From Caenorhabditis elegans (lineage: Eukaryota > Nematoda > Chromadorea > Rhabditida > Rhabditidae), in assembly GCF_000002985.6 (NCBI RefSeq), contig NC_003281.10, forward strand, positions 5,580,001 through 5,644,000: a stretch of 64,000 nucleotides of DNA, given 5' to 3'. A model generated the notes under the pieces. It had not been told where the DNA came from. It was given only the letters and a program-made list of their open reading frames with translations, and searched no databases. Of the stretch, positions 12,158-24,460 are shown piece after piece; the stretch's first letter is position 1, and every line of letters starts with the position of its first letter. The position numbers and the translations under genes are program-made.

Positions 12158-14131
12158 ATGGCTCTCAGACTCGCCGTCAGCTCTGCTTTGCGTCCGGCTC
12201 TCAATAGCCAGGTAATTTTCTTGTGAGATTGCTAAAAGAGAAATAAAAACTCTTAATTGAAAATAAAATTGAAAGTTGTATGCCCACAGGTCGCATGGAG
12301 AACGTAACAACGATGATAATGTAGAAAATCTAATTAAATTAATTAATTTTCAGGTTCGCAATGCTTCATCAGCTGTCTCCGTGAAGGACGTGCTTGCCAG
12401 CGCTCCACAAGCTGAAGTTACCACCTTGAAGAATGGCTTCCGTGTTGTCACCGAAGATAATGGATCCGCCACCGCTACCGTAATTTTGCCCACTAGTTTT
12501 CTAAAATTTCTTTTGTTTTAAATTGTAGGTGGGAGTCTGGATCGAGACCGGATCTCGTTTTGAGAACGAGAAGAACAACGGTGTCGCACATTTCCTCGAG
12601 CGATTGATCCACAAGGGAACTGGAAAGAGAGCATCTGCTGCTCTCGAATCCGAGCTTAATGCTATCGGAGCAAAACTCAACTCGTTCACTGAGCGTGACC
12701 AAACCGCAGTTTTTGTCCAAGCTGGAGCTCAAGATGTTGAGAAAGGTAAATATTTGTAACTTATAAAATTGTGTTAATTTTCCAAAATTTTCAGTTGTCG
12801 ATATCCTCGCCGATGTTCTCCGCAACAGCAAGCTTGAGGCCTCAACCATCGATACCGAAAGAGTTAATCTTCTCAAAGAGCTCGAAGCTTCCGATGACTA
12901 TCATCAGCTTGTCCTCTTCGATATGCTCCACGCTGCCGGATTCCAAGGCACCCCACTCGCTCTCAGCGTTCTCGGAACCAGTGAGAGCATTCCAGTAAGT
13001 ATTTATTTGGGTTTACATAAAGTTGATTATTTTTTCAGAATATCTCTGCTCAACAATTGAAGGAGTGGCAAGAGGATCATTACAGACCAGTGCGCATGGT
13101 TCTGTCCGCTGTCGGAGGAGGAGTTTCCAATGTTTCAAGCCTCGCCGATAAATATTTCGGAGACTTGAGCAACGAATACCCACGAAAGGTTCCACAGGTC
13201 GATGGAACACGATTCACCGGATCTGAATACAGATACCGCAACGATAATGTCCCACACATGTATGCTGCTTTCGCTGTTGAGGTACAAATAATAAATGTGT
13301 GTTCAGTCTTTCATTTTACTTCATTTTTAGGGTGTTGGATATGCCCACAAAGATGCTCTCGCTCTTCAAATTGCCAATCAATTCATTGGTAAGTTGGCTT
13401 TTGTGTGAATTTTTCAATTCAAACCGTAATTTTGATGAGTTTTAGGCCAATGGGATGTGACCCACGCTACATCCAGAACAGCTGCTTCCAGACTTGTCCA
13501 AAAAATCGGACACGACCACGGAGTCCATAACCTCCAGCATTTCAACATCAACTACAAGTAAGTATCTTTTTTTGCAAGCTTATTTAAATTTTTATTTTCT
13601 TTTTTTCAGAGACACTGGATTGTTCGGAATCTACTTTGTTGCTGATGCTCACGACTTGAACGACACCAGCGGAATCATGAAGTCTGTTGCTCACGAATGG
13701 AAGCATTTGGCCTCTGCTGCCACAGAAGAAGAAGTCGCCATGGCCAAGAACCAATTCAGAACCAACTTGTACCAGAACCTCGAGACCAACACACAAAAGG
13801 CTGGATTTAACGCTAAGGAGGTTTGTTACTCTGCAGAAAATGCTATGGATAGTTATTTCATTATTTTCAGCTTCTTTACACCGGAAATCTCAGACAGTTG
13901 TCAGAACTTGAAGCTCAAATTCAAAAGGTTGACGCTGGAGCTGTCCGCGAGGCTATTTCAAGACATGTGTACGATCGTGATCTTGCTGCTGTCGGAGTTG
14001 GTGAGTAGTTTTCCACTTGCTGTTGTTTTTACATTATGAGAATTGCAAACAATTTCTCTTTTCTAGGTCGCACAGAAGCCTTCCCCAACTACGCCCTTAC
14101 TCGCGCTGGTATGTCGTGGTGGAGAATGTAA
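12158..14131 (+). CDS. ucr-1: UCR-1, ubiquinol-cytochrome c reductase core protein 1
   Basis: Ten exons (12158-12211, 12354-12479, 12529-12745, 12795-12994, 13039-13281, 13331-13388, 13446-13557, 13610-13820, 13871-14000, 14067-14131) give 471 residues. The N terminus (MALRLAVSSALRPALNSQVRNAS) is a mitochondrial presequence. The body is an M16 peptidase fold: LKNGFRVVTEDNGSATATVGVWIETGSR, GTGKRA, NLLKELEASDD, HYRPVRMVLSAVGG, and the C-terminal YALTRAGMSWWRM. It is a core subunit of respiratory complex III. The zinc motif HXXEH reads H81-F-L-E84-R85, so metallopeptidase activity is not expected; vertebrate core 1 is similarly degenerate. Codon use is strongly biased toward C-ending codons, typical of highly expressed worm genes. 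The start is the first in-frame ATG, giving the presequence. Confidence 0.96.
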
Positions 14132-15770
14132 GCAGTGAACGATGACGTCTTCCTCATCTCGGATTCCCTATGTACTTTTCGCTGTTCGTTCACCGTCTCT
14201 CTCTCTCTCTATCTGTTGTCAGATACACTTTTTTAGAAAACTTTTTGCTGTTCATTTATTTTCTTTTTCCAAAAATTAATTTTAATTTAGAGTAGCGTTA
14301 TTTGTTTGTACGGTTCGGAGTAAAATGAATGAATTGACGAATTGTGCCAGAAAATGTATATCTGCTCGATTATTTTCTGCAGAATTATAATATCTGAATG
14401 ATTTCCTGATGAGATTGTCTGCCCATCAAATCAGCGCCCTCAATTTTCCCCCGATGCAAAAAAAAAAACACAACAAGACCACTCCCAATTGGACGGAAAG
14501 ATATCTGCGTCTCCGACCGATCCATTGCATCTCTTGTCCACCGGTTGACTGGCCTTGACCACGTTCGCACACTTATTGTCAGCCTCACCCGAGGCTATCC
14601 GCTTACTGAACCCCACTTTACGCGAAACTTTCTGTATATAGGTGACTGGCGTTAAATAATAATAGCATCGTTCCATTTTACAGCTAATTTCTTACCTGAA
14701 AGTTTTCGAATCTTGAAAAAAAAACTAACTGTCATTTCAAGTAGTAATTAGTAATTCTTTATTTCAATAAAAATCAGCGAAAATGATCCAAAGTCTAGAA
14801 TTTTAACAGGAAACAGTAAAATTGTAGAATACTGAATTCCCACTTCTCCTCGAGAAGTACACGAGCTGCGTAAATCGACACATGGTCGTGTTATTGGTTC
14901 ACGAGTGTGCGCCTTTAAAAAGTACTGTAGTTTCACCTTTGTTTTTTCAACTTTTGTTGCTGTCAGTTTTTCACGATTTTTCGATGAAAACATACTTCCT
15001 GATTGATCAACTTAAATTTAAATTAAAAAAAAAACTTCCCGAAAAACCATTAAAATTAAATGAAAATTCCGGAACAACAAAAGTTTGAAACTACAGTACT
15101 CTTTAAAGGAGCACACCTTCTCGTATTTAGCACAAATTTGTCGTGTCGAGAACATTTATCGAATTATTGGTCCAAAAATTGTCTGGATATTATGTGAAAG
15201 CCCGTGATTGAATTTTTTCTAGTCCAAAAAACATTTCAATTTGTTTTTTTTCAATTTTCACTTTGACGATCACAAGTTTCATTTCTTTCTCTTCTCTTGC
15301 GATGAATTAATAAAATATCATGTGACTATATTTCAATTCTTTTTCCAAGTACATTCTTTCAGAATTTCTCAAAATTTTCACCCCAACAAGATGACATATC
15401 TGCGTCTCTCCTATGTACCACTTCTAAGTTTATACTTACTCAAAGTCTATTTACATTCGGACCCACCAAAAGAACCTTTTCCTTTATAAATTGTTTATTC
15501 TAATAATGGACTCTCTTTAATACATCTATCCGATCCCTCTTCCAACTGACTCATTGAATCATCCGGTTTCCGACAATTTATCCGTCTATTTCTCCTCCAA
15601 TTCATGATCATTTCCATTGCTGACTCATCGTTTTATCAATTCTTCTTCTTTTCTTTATGTTTACACAGTTTGCTTTTCTGCTCTTTTCCTCCCCATTTCT
15701 TCGCCGAAATCTTGAGACTTTTTGAACCATTTTTTTAAACGAAAAATGTTCTAAACTTTTTCTATATCAG
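14132..15770. other. Intergenic: ucr-1 3' end and ced-6 upstream region
   Basis: About 1.6 kb without a supportable gene. It contains a (CT)n run at about 14192-14211, a large imperfect palindrome at 14870-15160 (listed separately), and a pyrimidine-rich stretch from 15500 to 15770 ending in ATATCAG directly before the ced-6 ATG, probably a trans-splice acceptor. Confidence 0.5.
14870..15160. repeat. Imperfect palindromic dispersed repeat (CTTTAAAG / TACTGTAG type)
   Basis: Arms at 14906-14936 and 15086-15116 are inverted copies (GTGTGCGCCTTTAAAAAGT against CTTTAAAGGAGCACAC, with ACTGTAGTTTCA inside). Inner AACTTTTGTTG and outer TCGTGTCGAGA words extend the symmetry. A related copy lies at 22329-22529. 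It resembles the many non-autonomous palindromic elements of C. elegans; I cannot name the family with certainty. Confidence 0.75.
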
Positions 15771-17851
15771 ATGGCAAAAGACATTTACAAGACCTTCAAA
15801 CGATCGGTCTCCGGAATTGTCGGTGGAAATAATATTAATGGAGAAGGATCTTCAAGCCCGTCGACGAGTGCACCACAAGTAAAATATCGTGGTGGGACCG
15901 GAAGAACGTGGATTCATCCGCCAGGTTTTTTAAATTTTTACTTTGAAAAAATTGAAAAAAATTGTTTGAACAATTTGTTTCATCTTTTTATTGAAAATAT
16001 GTTGTTTATTAAAAATATGCCGTAATACAACACATTTTTCAAAAAAAAATTCCTGATGAAATTTTTATAAACATTTTTTTACGAATTCCCAAAACAAATT
16101 TTAACGCCTTTTTTGTAACTTTTTGTAAAGTCGCTTTAGAAATTTGTAAAATTTCATAAAATTTTTGTTTAAAAATAAATGTCTTTGCTTTTCCAAAAAA
16201 TAATTTTTCGAATTATCTTGAACATTAAAAAATCTTCATTCGACAATTATTCTTTTCTTTAATTTTCAGATTATCTTATCAATGGCCATGTGGAATATGT
16301 TGCACGGTTCCTTGGATGCGTCGAAACTCCAAAAGCAAATGGAAGTGACGTGGCAAGAGAAGCGATCCACGCGATTCGATTTCAACGCGATCTGAAACGA
16401 TCTGAACAAACGCGGGAGACGGCGAAACTGCAAAAAGTGGAAATTCGCATCTCGATCGACAATGTGATCATTGCGGATATTAAGACAAAAGCGCCAATGT
16501 ACACTTTTCCATTGGGAAGAATATCGTTTTGTGCTGATGATAAAGATGTAAGAGATTTTGAGTTGAAGCTAGAAAAATTAATTTAAAATACTCGAAATAC
16601 TTTGAGAAATAAACATTAATTTTTCGATTTTCCTACAGTAAAATAACTTTGATTGACACTTTCGATCATACAATTTCGGAAAAAACCCCAACAACGAAAT
16701 TTCAGGACAAGCGAATGTTCTCATTTATTGCTCGCGCCGAGGGTGCTAGTGGGAAGCCGTCTTGTTACGCGTTCACATCAGAAAAGCTAGCTGAAGATAT
16801 CACTCTAACTATCGGAGAGGCTTTTGATCTCGCCTACAAGAGATTCCTTGATAAAAATCGAACGTCTTTGGAGAATCAGAAGCAAATATACATTTTGAAG
16901 AAAAAGATTGTGGAGCTTGAAACCGAGAATCAAGTGCTCATTGAGCGATTAGCAGAAGCTCTACGGGCTAATAGTAAAGCTGATTATGAGAACACGGTAG
17001 TTTTTTAAAATTACAAAACAAATTATTAATATATAACATTTTCAGGGTCCCCCAATCTATCCAGGATTAGGTCCTCCAGCACTTCCACTTTCTCCGATGC
17101 CTCAAGGACCTCCACCAAACATTCCTCCATCCTCAATATATTCCATGCCACGTGCCAACGATCTTCCACCAACTGAAATGGCTCCAACTCTCCCTCAGAT
17201 TTCTACATCATCAAATGGAGCATCACCATCCGTGAGCCCGGCATCCACATCACCATCTGGACCAGCTCCATCAATTCCTCCACCGAGACCTCCTGCACTG
17301 GCTCCTCCGCCACCAGTTGCTCCACGCAGAAACCCCGTTGTTTCACCGAAAAACTCCACGGCGGGATTGTTGGATGGATTGGAGTTGGGGTCAGCTGAGC
17401 CGGCAAAAAAAGCTCCTAGTAATATTTTCGATGATTCGTTTGATCCCAGAGCTGGAGAAAAAAAGAGCACTGCAGCTGAGTATAGTGAGTTTTCAACAAT
17501 AAAAAGATCTTTTCAAAAAAGTAATATTTTCTAGATCCATTCGGTGCGGACTTCCTCAGTGGCATTCAAAATGGTAAAGAAGCACCACCATCAGCCTCCG
17601 CTGAACTTCTCGCTTCTGAAGCAATCGCTCGTCTTCCAAAGCCAGAATCCTCATCTGTACCACCCAAAAAGACCGCTGCAGAGTATGATGCAATGATCAA
17701 TGAAGTGGAGAAGAAGCTTGCCGCGATGAGTAGTGGATCATTTGAGTTCGGGCAGCTTCAAACCGGGGACCTTGGCGGAATCGAAGGCGAAAGCGATTAT
17801 GGAACACCATCGGATCGTTTGAATCCGAAAATGATGAATTTGAAGCAATAA
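15771..17851 (+). CDS. ced-6: CED-6, PTB-domain engulfment adaptor (GULP homologue)
   Basis: Five exons (15771-15924, 16270-16547, 16706-16996, 17046-17484, 17535-17851) encode 492 residues. Residues about 52-193 form a phosphotyrosine-binding domain (YLINGHVEYVARFLGC, FPLGRISFCADD, CYAFTSEKLAEDITLTIGEAF). A leucine-zipper coiled coil follows (about 195-235: LKKKIVELETENQVLIERL), then a long Pro/Ser-rich region with SH3-ligand-like stretches (APSIPPPRPPALAPPPP), and a C-terminal region containing NPFGADF. By established knowledge, CED-6 binds the NPXY motif of the receptor CED-1 and promotes engulfment of apoptotic cells; the zipper mediates dimerisation. The ATG follows ATATCAG directly. AATAAA is at 18046-18051. 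It converges on the WDR37-like gene. Confidence 0.97.
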
Positions 17852-18116
17852 GTTTATTTCCTTTTTTTTAAATTTTCCAATTTTCTACGTTTCACGGTGA
17901 TTTTTTTCCATTGCATTCTTGTACTATTCTTGTATCATTCTTTTACTAGCAGGGTTTGGCCGAACGGCTTGCCAAATTTATTAGCTGAATGTATTTATTT
18001 GCACGCTATCATTTTTAAAAATTACTTACTTACTTACATGTGAAAAATAAACTGGAATGTCTCATGGCTAAAATGTCACAAAGCTTTTCTGGCAACAAAT
18101 AGAAAAAGTTTAAATA

Positions 18117-20051
18117 TTATGAAGTTGTTGTATTGACTTTCCACGCAGCGACCATTCTATCGAAACCAGCGGTGAGCAGATTGTTGGCAGGATGCTCGTC
18201 GAGCCATGCACAGCACGTCACCATTCGTTCGTGACATCGGCGGTTCGGCATACGTGGCAGGCGATTTCCATTGAGATCATAGATCCTGACGTGACGATTA
18301 TCCATTGGGATGGCGATGACCGGATGTGACTTGCTGATCGCCACACGATTCGCCGGTGATGAGAGCCGAATCGTGGCCAGCGGGGTTCGCATGTTTCGAA
18401 GATCCCAGATTTTTACAGTAGCATCGTCACTGGACGACACGATTCGATAGTCCGTGTTAAAGCTGACCGAAGTCACTGAATCCTGGTGTCCCTGGAACAC
18501 TGCGACCGACTGTATGGCTTCTCGGAAATCCCAGAGGCGGAAGGTGGAGTCTTTGGATGAGGTGAGCACGAGCTTTTGATTGGAGTGAGTGCTACAGTGA
18601 TTAAGCTCACTTTCATGACCTGCAAATTATTCATTTTTGAAATTTAAAGTCGTTTTGTGACACCCTACCACTTAAAATATTCACAACTTCTCCTTTCTCA
18701 ACATCCCAAACATTTGCCGTTCGATCCCAGGAAGCAGTGACCATCTGCTGTCCTCCAGCAAGCCATTCACAACAGCTAACAGGAGCTCGATGTCCGGTAA
18801 GCCGCATAACAGGGACACGGATCCGATGACCGTCGGATTTTTCGCTGGACGAGGTGAAGCGATTGTGTTCGACGACGCCGAGCAAGTTGTTCGGATCTCG
18901 GTGGTGCTCCTCTTCTTCCTCGGAACTGTGATCGGATGGAGCTGAAAATAGTTATAGCTATAGGGAAGTTTATTATTCCGAAGAAGTCCATTTTGTGGGC
19001 GGGGCTTACCATGTCCCGCCCATTTTCTAGGTGTTTTTTTTTCAAAAATACAAGAATTTAAAAAATATTTCAATAAATTTCGGTGAAATTTCAAAATCTT
19101 ATTGAAAAAACTGTGTTTCAAGTTTTTTTAATCCGAAAATTTCGCCTTCTGGCAACTATAATTTTTGTAAAATCGTTTTTAAAGTTTTCAATAGTCTTCA
19201 AACTATTGAAAACTTTTTTGTTTATTTTTTTTAGAAACTGTCTGCTTTTTTGGCAAACCAGCGATTTTAGGCGACTTTCAGCGCTAAACTTTGCAATTTT
19301 TAAGAATTTTTTGAAAATTTACCATTATTACTGGGAACCTTCCAAATATGCGTTGACTCATCACCACTCGCTGTCGCCAGCAACAGTCCTGACGCTGGTC
19401 CGGATCCTTCAGTACTATCCACAGCACAATTATTGGAGATTGCCACACAATTGACACTTCCAGTGTGTCCAGTATATGTTGCCAGACAGGCTCCACTTTC
19501 CAATGACCAGATACGGGCGGTTTGATCTGCACTCGCACTTGCACAAATATTTCTTGTCGAATCAGCTGCCACATGCCATACACCATCTTTATGTCCTTCT
19601 AGAAGTCGACTCAATCGGAATTTTGATCCATCACGGAATACTGGAGGTCCTCGAAGAGCTGTTCGCAACTTTTGACCCATTTGAATTGCTTTTCGACTTG
19701 ATTTTCCAGATTCTTGAACTCCAAAAACCTCCTGCGCCACAACATTCGCTGCTTCACCTTCAGTTTGTGTCAATTGAACAATTCGAGCACGTACTGAAAC
19801 TTGATATATTGAGGTTTTGATTGGCTGCAAATCATAAACTAACGAGCACAATTCTCGGCATACAATGTGTCAAACTCCTTTTCAATGTGCCCAAAGAGCT
19901 GATAGAGACGGGCTCGATACGGAGCATCGTCAACGTCCAATGAGCTCTGAAGAACTGTGAGTGCTCCGCTGATCTCTGTATCGACAGTACCACGTCGTGA
20001 ACGCATCACCTTCTCTTTTTCGGCATCTTTTGAATTCTCCGATTGTGGCAT
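18117..20051 (-). CDS. WDR37-like WD40-repeat protein
   Basis: Four exons (20051-19844, 19793-19323, 18941-18669, 18619-18117) give 484 residues, about the length of human WDR37. A charged N terminus leads to a short coiled coil (LYQLFGHIEKEFDTLYAEN), matching the same place in WDR37. Seven WD-type repeats follow, with GHKDGVWHVA, ASADQTARIWSLESG, TASGDESTHIWK, TASWDRTANVWDVEKG, TSSKDSTFRLWDF, SSDDATVKIWDLRNMR and LLTAGFDRMVAAWKV. An acidic insert (SSEEEEEHHRD) sits between repeats 2 and 3, as in the human protein. The first intron is only 50 nt; the second acceptor (AGTTTCAG) is required for frame. The start is preceded by TTTTGCAG, a likely trans-splice acceptor. WD40 propellers are protein-interaction scaffolds; I do not infer a specific pathway. 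Confidence 0.9.
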
Positions 20052-20602
20052 TGACCCACTGCAAAATTAATAATATTTATAACATGCAAAACTTATTGGC
20101 AAATTTGTTTCATCCTTTTTCAAACTTGCTCTCATAAATTCCAAAATTTTCCTGATAATTAGGTTTCTTTCATTCTGTTAAATTTAGTTTTTATTGAAAA
20201 AAGATTCACTGCCAGCCCGTTTTTAATTTAAAAATGATTTTTTGTTGGGTTTTAGGTTTAAAAGCCATTATTTTGAGGCAGATTCAAAAAAAATCTATAT
20301 ATTAATTCTGAAAAATTCAAATTAGAAGAAAATAAATATTCACAAGGACGACAAATCCATATTTAAAAAGGTTTCAATTCCTGTTAAAATTAAAAATGTT
20401 ATTGATTTCATCTGAAAATTATGACAAATGACAATATTCGAAAAAAATAAAATAAATATTTTTGAGAGAAAAGGAGAAAAGAGAAAAAAGAATACGTTAT
20501 GTTCACTGATATGATTGATTTCGGGAGAAGGATGGATTTTTTTCAGAAAAAAAGAAAAAAACAAATTAAATATTACAGAAGCATTGTACGTCAAATTAAT
20601 GT
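20052..20602. other. Gap between the MADF-BESS and WDR37-like genes, both on the minus strand
   Basis: 551 bp of AT-rich DNA between the 3' end of the MADF-BESS gene and the 5' end of the WDR37-like gene. Same-strand order would allow an operon, but the spacing exceeds the usual one to few hundred bases. No other feature is seen. Confidence 0.4.
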
Positions 20603-23430
20603 CTAAATCTCTTCAGGAACTTCGTGATTCGGATCAATTTCCACGTGTGACTCTACCTCCAGCATCTCATCGTGTTTAAGCATATTTCGGGCTGTGCCTA
20701 AGCCAAATCTTGCGTCGAGTATAATTTTTTGCATGTTGAATTTCATCACGGATTTCTGAAAATAGATTTTTTTAATATTTCGAAAGTTAAATATTGATGT
20801 TGAAGTTTGCCTGGTGATTTTTCAATGGGAACTTCAATGATTTTTAGGCTGATTTATTACAAATATTGAACATAATTTGATTTTTTTTGTTTTAGCTCAT
20901 TTTTTAAAACAATTTTTCCTGTGTAACTCAAGACTTGAATCCAGGATTATTTCAAGTTTGCTTGTATTTTTTTCTTTTTGGAAAATTTCACTTTTTTCTG
21001 AGAAATTCGATTTTTGTCCACAATTTTCAATGTTTTTTCTCAAAATTTAAATTTTGTAAGCAAATGACATTTCTTCCTATAAAAAATTTTTTATATCCAA
21101 ATTCGAATTTTTGTATAAAACTCCAATTTATTAATGAAAAATCGAATTTTTAAAACTCTTCCGCGTAAATTTTGTTAAAAACCAAAAATTACCTCATCAT
21201 CAGATAACCTGTTCAAGACACTATTGATATGTTGTTGAAATGCGAGATCTTCATCATATTGTATCGCCATTTCATCAGAAGGTCCTCCAACCACCACTTG
21301 CTGCTCAATATCATCTCCAACACCCCCATCATCTGAAAATTCATTCAATATTCATATTTTTCCAGCGAAAAATTACCAATATCTTGATGATGATAATGAT
21401 CCATTGAAGTTGATGGCATATCCATTTCATGATTTTGTGAACTTGATTGTTGAGATTCCAGAAGCATTCCAGAACCTATTTTACACTCTCCATCAGCTTC
21501 TAAAATAATCTCATCGTCGGCAATTGGGACTCCATCGGTTAGAATTTCTTTGGGTAGACACGGGGCATTTGATGAGGTTGATACACCGACCATTTCACTA
21601 TTTCGATGACCCACTTCCAAGTGTATTTTCTTTTTTGGTGGTTCCGATGGCATATTTGAACTGAAATGTTTTATTAAGTGAAGTTTAAGAAGTAAAAAAA
21701 AAACTCACGAATCTATAAGTTCTGGCATCGAATCATAAACCAGGGAGTTTGTTCGGTGAGGCTGAAAATTTAATTCTTATTTAAATAAATTATTTTTTCC
21801 TACCATATGTACCAATCTTCTAGATGAAGCCACTGTAACTGCAGGTTGCGGCGTTGCACTTCTATGCGCGGAGACCATTTTGTAAATTTTCGTATTCGAT
21901 TGAGCATAGGAGGGTGATGGTTCCACCTCCACCAATACACCTTGTCGTCCAAACGGATTAACTTCCTTTTTGACTTCATTCATTTGATGTTGTTGGTCTG
22001 GATTATTCTTCTGTGGCATACGATGCTGTTGCTGGAATGAAAAAAAATCAAAAAATTGTTATCGGACTACGAGCTCATCAACTACAACACGGCGAATGAG
22101 CAGATACTGCAGATATTGGTATTGCTTCATTAGTCGCGCACACAATGCAAGTTACAAAGTGTAATGCACCATGAAGCGGGGTCGAACTTGTGGACTGTTG
22201 CTTTGCAGACGAGAGTGTTAGCCAGTAGGCCACCCGTGCATCACCGCAAGCGAGGCCGGTAAGGGGTTTTTGAATGCTTGCCTTTGCTATTACCCAGACG
22301 TGAAATTTGCGATTTTTGCGCCAAACATACGGTACCAGGTCTCGACATGACTAATTTTTGTTAAATACAATAAAGTGTGCGTCTTTAAAGAGTACTGTAA
22401 TTTCAAATTTTTGTTGAAAAGCTATGAAAATCGATGAAAATTCCGTAGCAACAAAAGTTTGGAATTACAGTATTCCTTAAAGGCGCGCATCTTGTCGTAT
22501 TTAACAAAAATTGTTGTGACGAGACCGGTTATCTCATAGTCAGCAAAAATCGGAAAAATTAGGGTCTGAGTAGTAATTACTTCATCGTTTTTGCACTTAC
22601 CACTATCCGCTTCGGCGATAATGGATAAGTTCGAACAATTGCCTCTGTTTCTCTTGATTGTGGTGATTTTCGACGGGAATATGAAGATGTGGGAATTTGT
22701 TGATGTGGCCTAACATGAGGCTGAATAACCACATAATCGAACTTCATGGATTCAGAATTTCCGAGACTTTGTCCGGGTTCTAATACATCTTCTGCCAGCG
22801 GAACGTCATTATAGAAATCCTTATCCAGTCCGGAGGACATTGCGGTGAGCTGTGAAGGAGGTCGAGAGTCTGCTGAAAATATAAATGATTTTGGTGTATT
22901 TCTTTGCAAGAAACTCTTACATTTCTTCTTAAAAATCAATGAATCTGTCCATCGCATTGCCTCAATTAGTCCATCGGACATATCAATCGATTTTCTAGCA
23001 TATTGATCGAGAAGATCCGACCAGACTTCCTGAACAAGAGTGATGTCCTGCCAAACTATATCAGCACGTATCCGATCCCATGCTTCTCGTTTCTGAACCT
23101 TCAACTGAGCATCCGGCGTGGCGGCTTGCATCTCCTCATCGTAGAGAATCGGATTTTCTCGAACCATATTGATTAGTTGAAGCTGAAAATTTGAAAATTT
23201 TGAATTTTAAACGTTTTCCAGCTTACAAGTGTGTATTGCGTAGTTTTTACGGGTGGATCTTCCCTGGAAAATTGTTGTTGGAGGTCTCCAGCACCACCGT
23301 GGGAGCTTGAGGCGACACCTGGAAAAATTATTGGAAATTCTGAATCTATGAATATCGATTTACTTGTCATTGAATGCTTGAGACCGGCGATTTGATAATC
23401 CTCTGTTCCGTGCCGCCGTCGGTCGCTCAT
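20603..23430 (-). CDS. MADF-BESS domain putative transcriptional regulator
   Basis: Nine exons (23430-23364, 23318-23227, 23182-22921, 22872-22601, 22031-21804, 21761-21709, 21660-21377, 21332-21193, 20755-20603) give 516 residues in phase. The MADF domain (about residues 54-140) starts LQLINMVRENPILYDEE and continues KREAWDRIRADI and VWSDLLDQYARK, the pattern of Myb/SANT-like DNA-binding MADF proteins. The middle is low-complexity (Gln, Pro, Ser). Near the C terminus, DEDLAFQQHINSVLNRL and KSVMKFNMQKIILDAR fit a BESS protein-interaction motif; the two motifs commonly occur together in Drosophila regulators. There is no visible target information. Intron 4 (569 nt) holds a tRNA-related sequence and a palindromic repeat. 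It diverges from xnd-1. The last acidic residues (VEIDPNHEVPEEI) end at a TAG. Confidence 0.87.
22176..22240 (-). repeat. tRNA-derived (SINE-like) fragment in intron 4 of the MADF-BESS gene
   Basis: Read on the minus strand it has an A-box-like TGGCCTACTGGCTAACAC (22232-22215) and a B-box-like AGTTCGACCCC (near 22178-22188) at tRNA-like spacing, with CTGCAAA at the position of an anticodon loop. No proper acceptor stem closes around it, so it is not a functional tRNA gene. Confidence 0.5.
22329..22529. repeat. Palindromic dispersed repeat, same family as 14870-15160
   Basis: Outer arms GGTCTCGACATGACTAATT and its inverse ending GTTGTGACGAGACC flank inner arms GTCTTTAAAGAGTACTGTAA and TTACAGTATTCCTTAAAGG. 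It lies in intron 4 of the MADF-BESS gene. Confidence 0.75.
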
Positions 23431-24460
23431 TGGAAATTTTTAATAATAATTCTGAAATTTATTTTCTTCTCAAATTCTCGCAAGTTTCTCAAGCATTTCT
23501 AGCTGCGTTGCGTGGCGATTCCTTCCCGAATTCGAGTTTCATATCAATCTACGATCCATTGAACCCAATAACCCGATTGGCAAGAAGATGATCGTACACA
23601 CTCATTCACATAGGTGATAGACGTGCTACAGACCGTGGGAGACTCGAACGGGTAGTAGGGCGGAGCCGGGAACCGCGACGCAACCGAAACGCTTCAGAAA
23701 CCGCAACGGAACAGGCATGCGAAGCGGTCAAGATTCGAAAAAGAAAACGGAGCGAACAGGCAGAAAAACATCGATAGATAGGCGCGCGTGGCCGAGAAGG
23801 AGGCGAGACGAGACATCTAGGCCATCGATGGTTTCTCTGCGTCTCTCAAGTGAGTAAATAAATGGTTTTGAGAGGGTAAAATGAAGAAAAAGGATTGATC
23901 GAAATTTAAAAACTTAGTCTAGGAAAGGAAAACAAAGCAGGGGAAATCTGAAACAAAACATATAAAAACACACATTTTAACTATTTTTCAGAGTTAAACA
24001 AATATAATCTAACAAGAATTCAACTTCAAAGTGAAGATTTCCAGAAACGAAAATGGTTATGTGATTTAAAAATGTGATTTGTTCAAGGAATTACAAGAAA
24101 ACTCTGGTTTAACATTTGAAGAAAATCCATATTGCGAAAAATGAATTTTAAAAGAATTATTGACGGTTTTGAAATGTGAAATTTTCAATAAATTTCGAAA
24201 AATAGATAACTTTTTTTAAATAAAGAAAAACAACGAAAAAATATTTCAGTGGTTACGGTAAACAAGCATAAGAGTGTTTGCGTACTGCGGACCAAAATCT
24301 TCGCGAGACCTCGGGTACTGTAGAAAATTTAGGTATTTTTAAAACTTTATTTTTCTATTAATTTCCCTTCTTTCTCATTGGGATTTTCTAGTTTTCTGGT
24401 AAATAAAAACAGTTTAAATTTAAATTTAAAAATTTTATCTCCATATTTTTTGTTTCCAGG
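23431..24460. promoter_or_regulatory. Divergent upstream region of the MADF-BESS gene and xnd-1
   Basis: 1.0 kb between divergent starts. The half nearest the MADF-BESS gene (about 23500-23850) is GC-richer and purine-rich on the plus strand; the other half is AT-rich. TTTCCAG at 24453-24459 lies one base before the xnd-1 ATG and is a likely trans-splice acceptor. A CGAGACC / TACTGTAG repeat fragment is at about 24290-24325. Confidence 0.45.

Noticed and set aside
20052-20602. Operon linking the MADF-BESS and WDR37-like genes
   Set aside because: Same strand, but the 551-bp spacing is larger than typical SL2 operon gaps and no clear U-rich element was identified.
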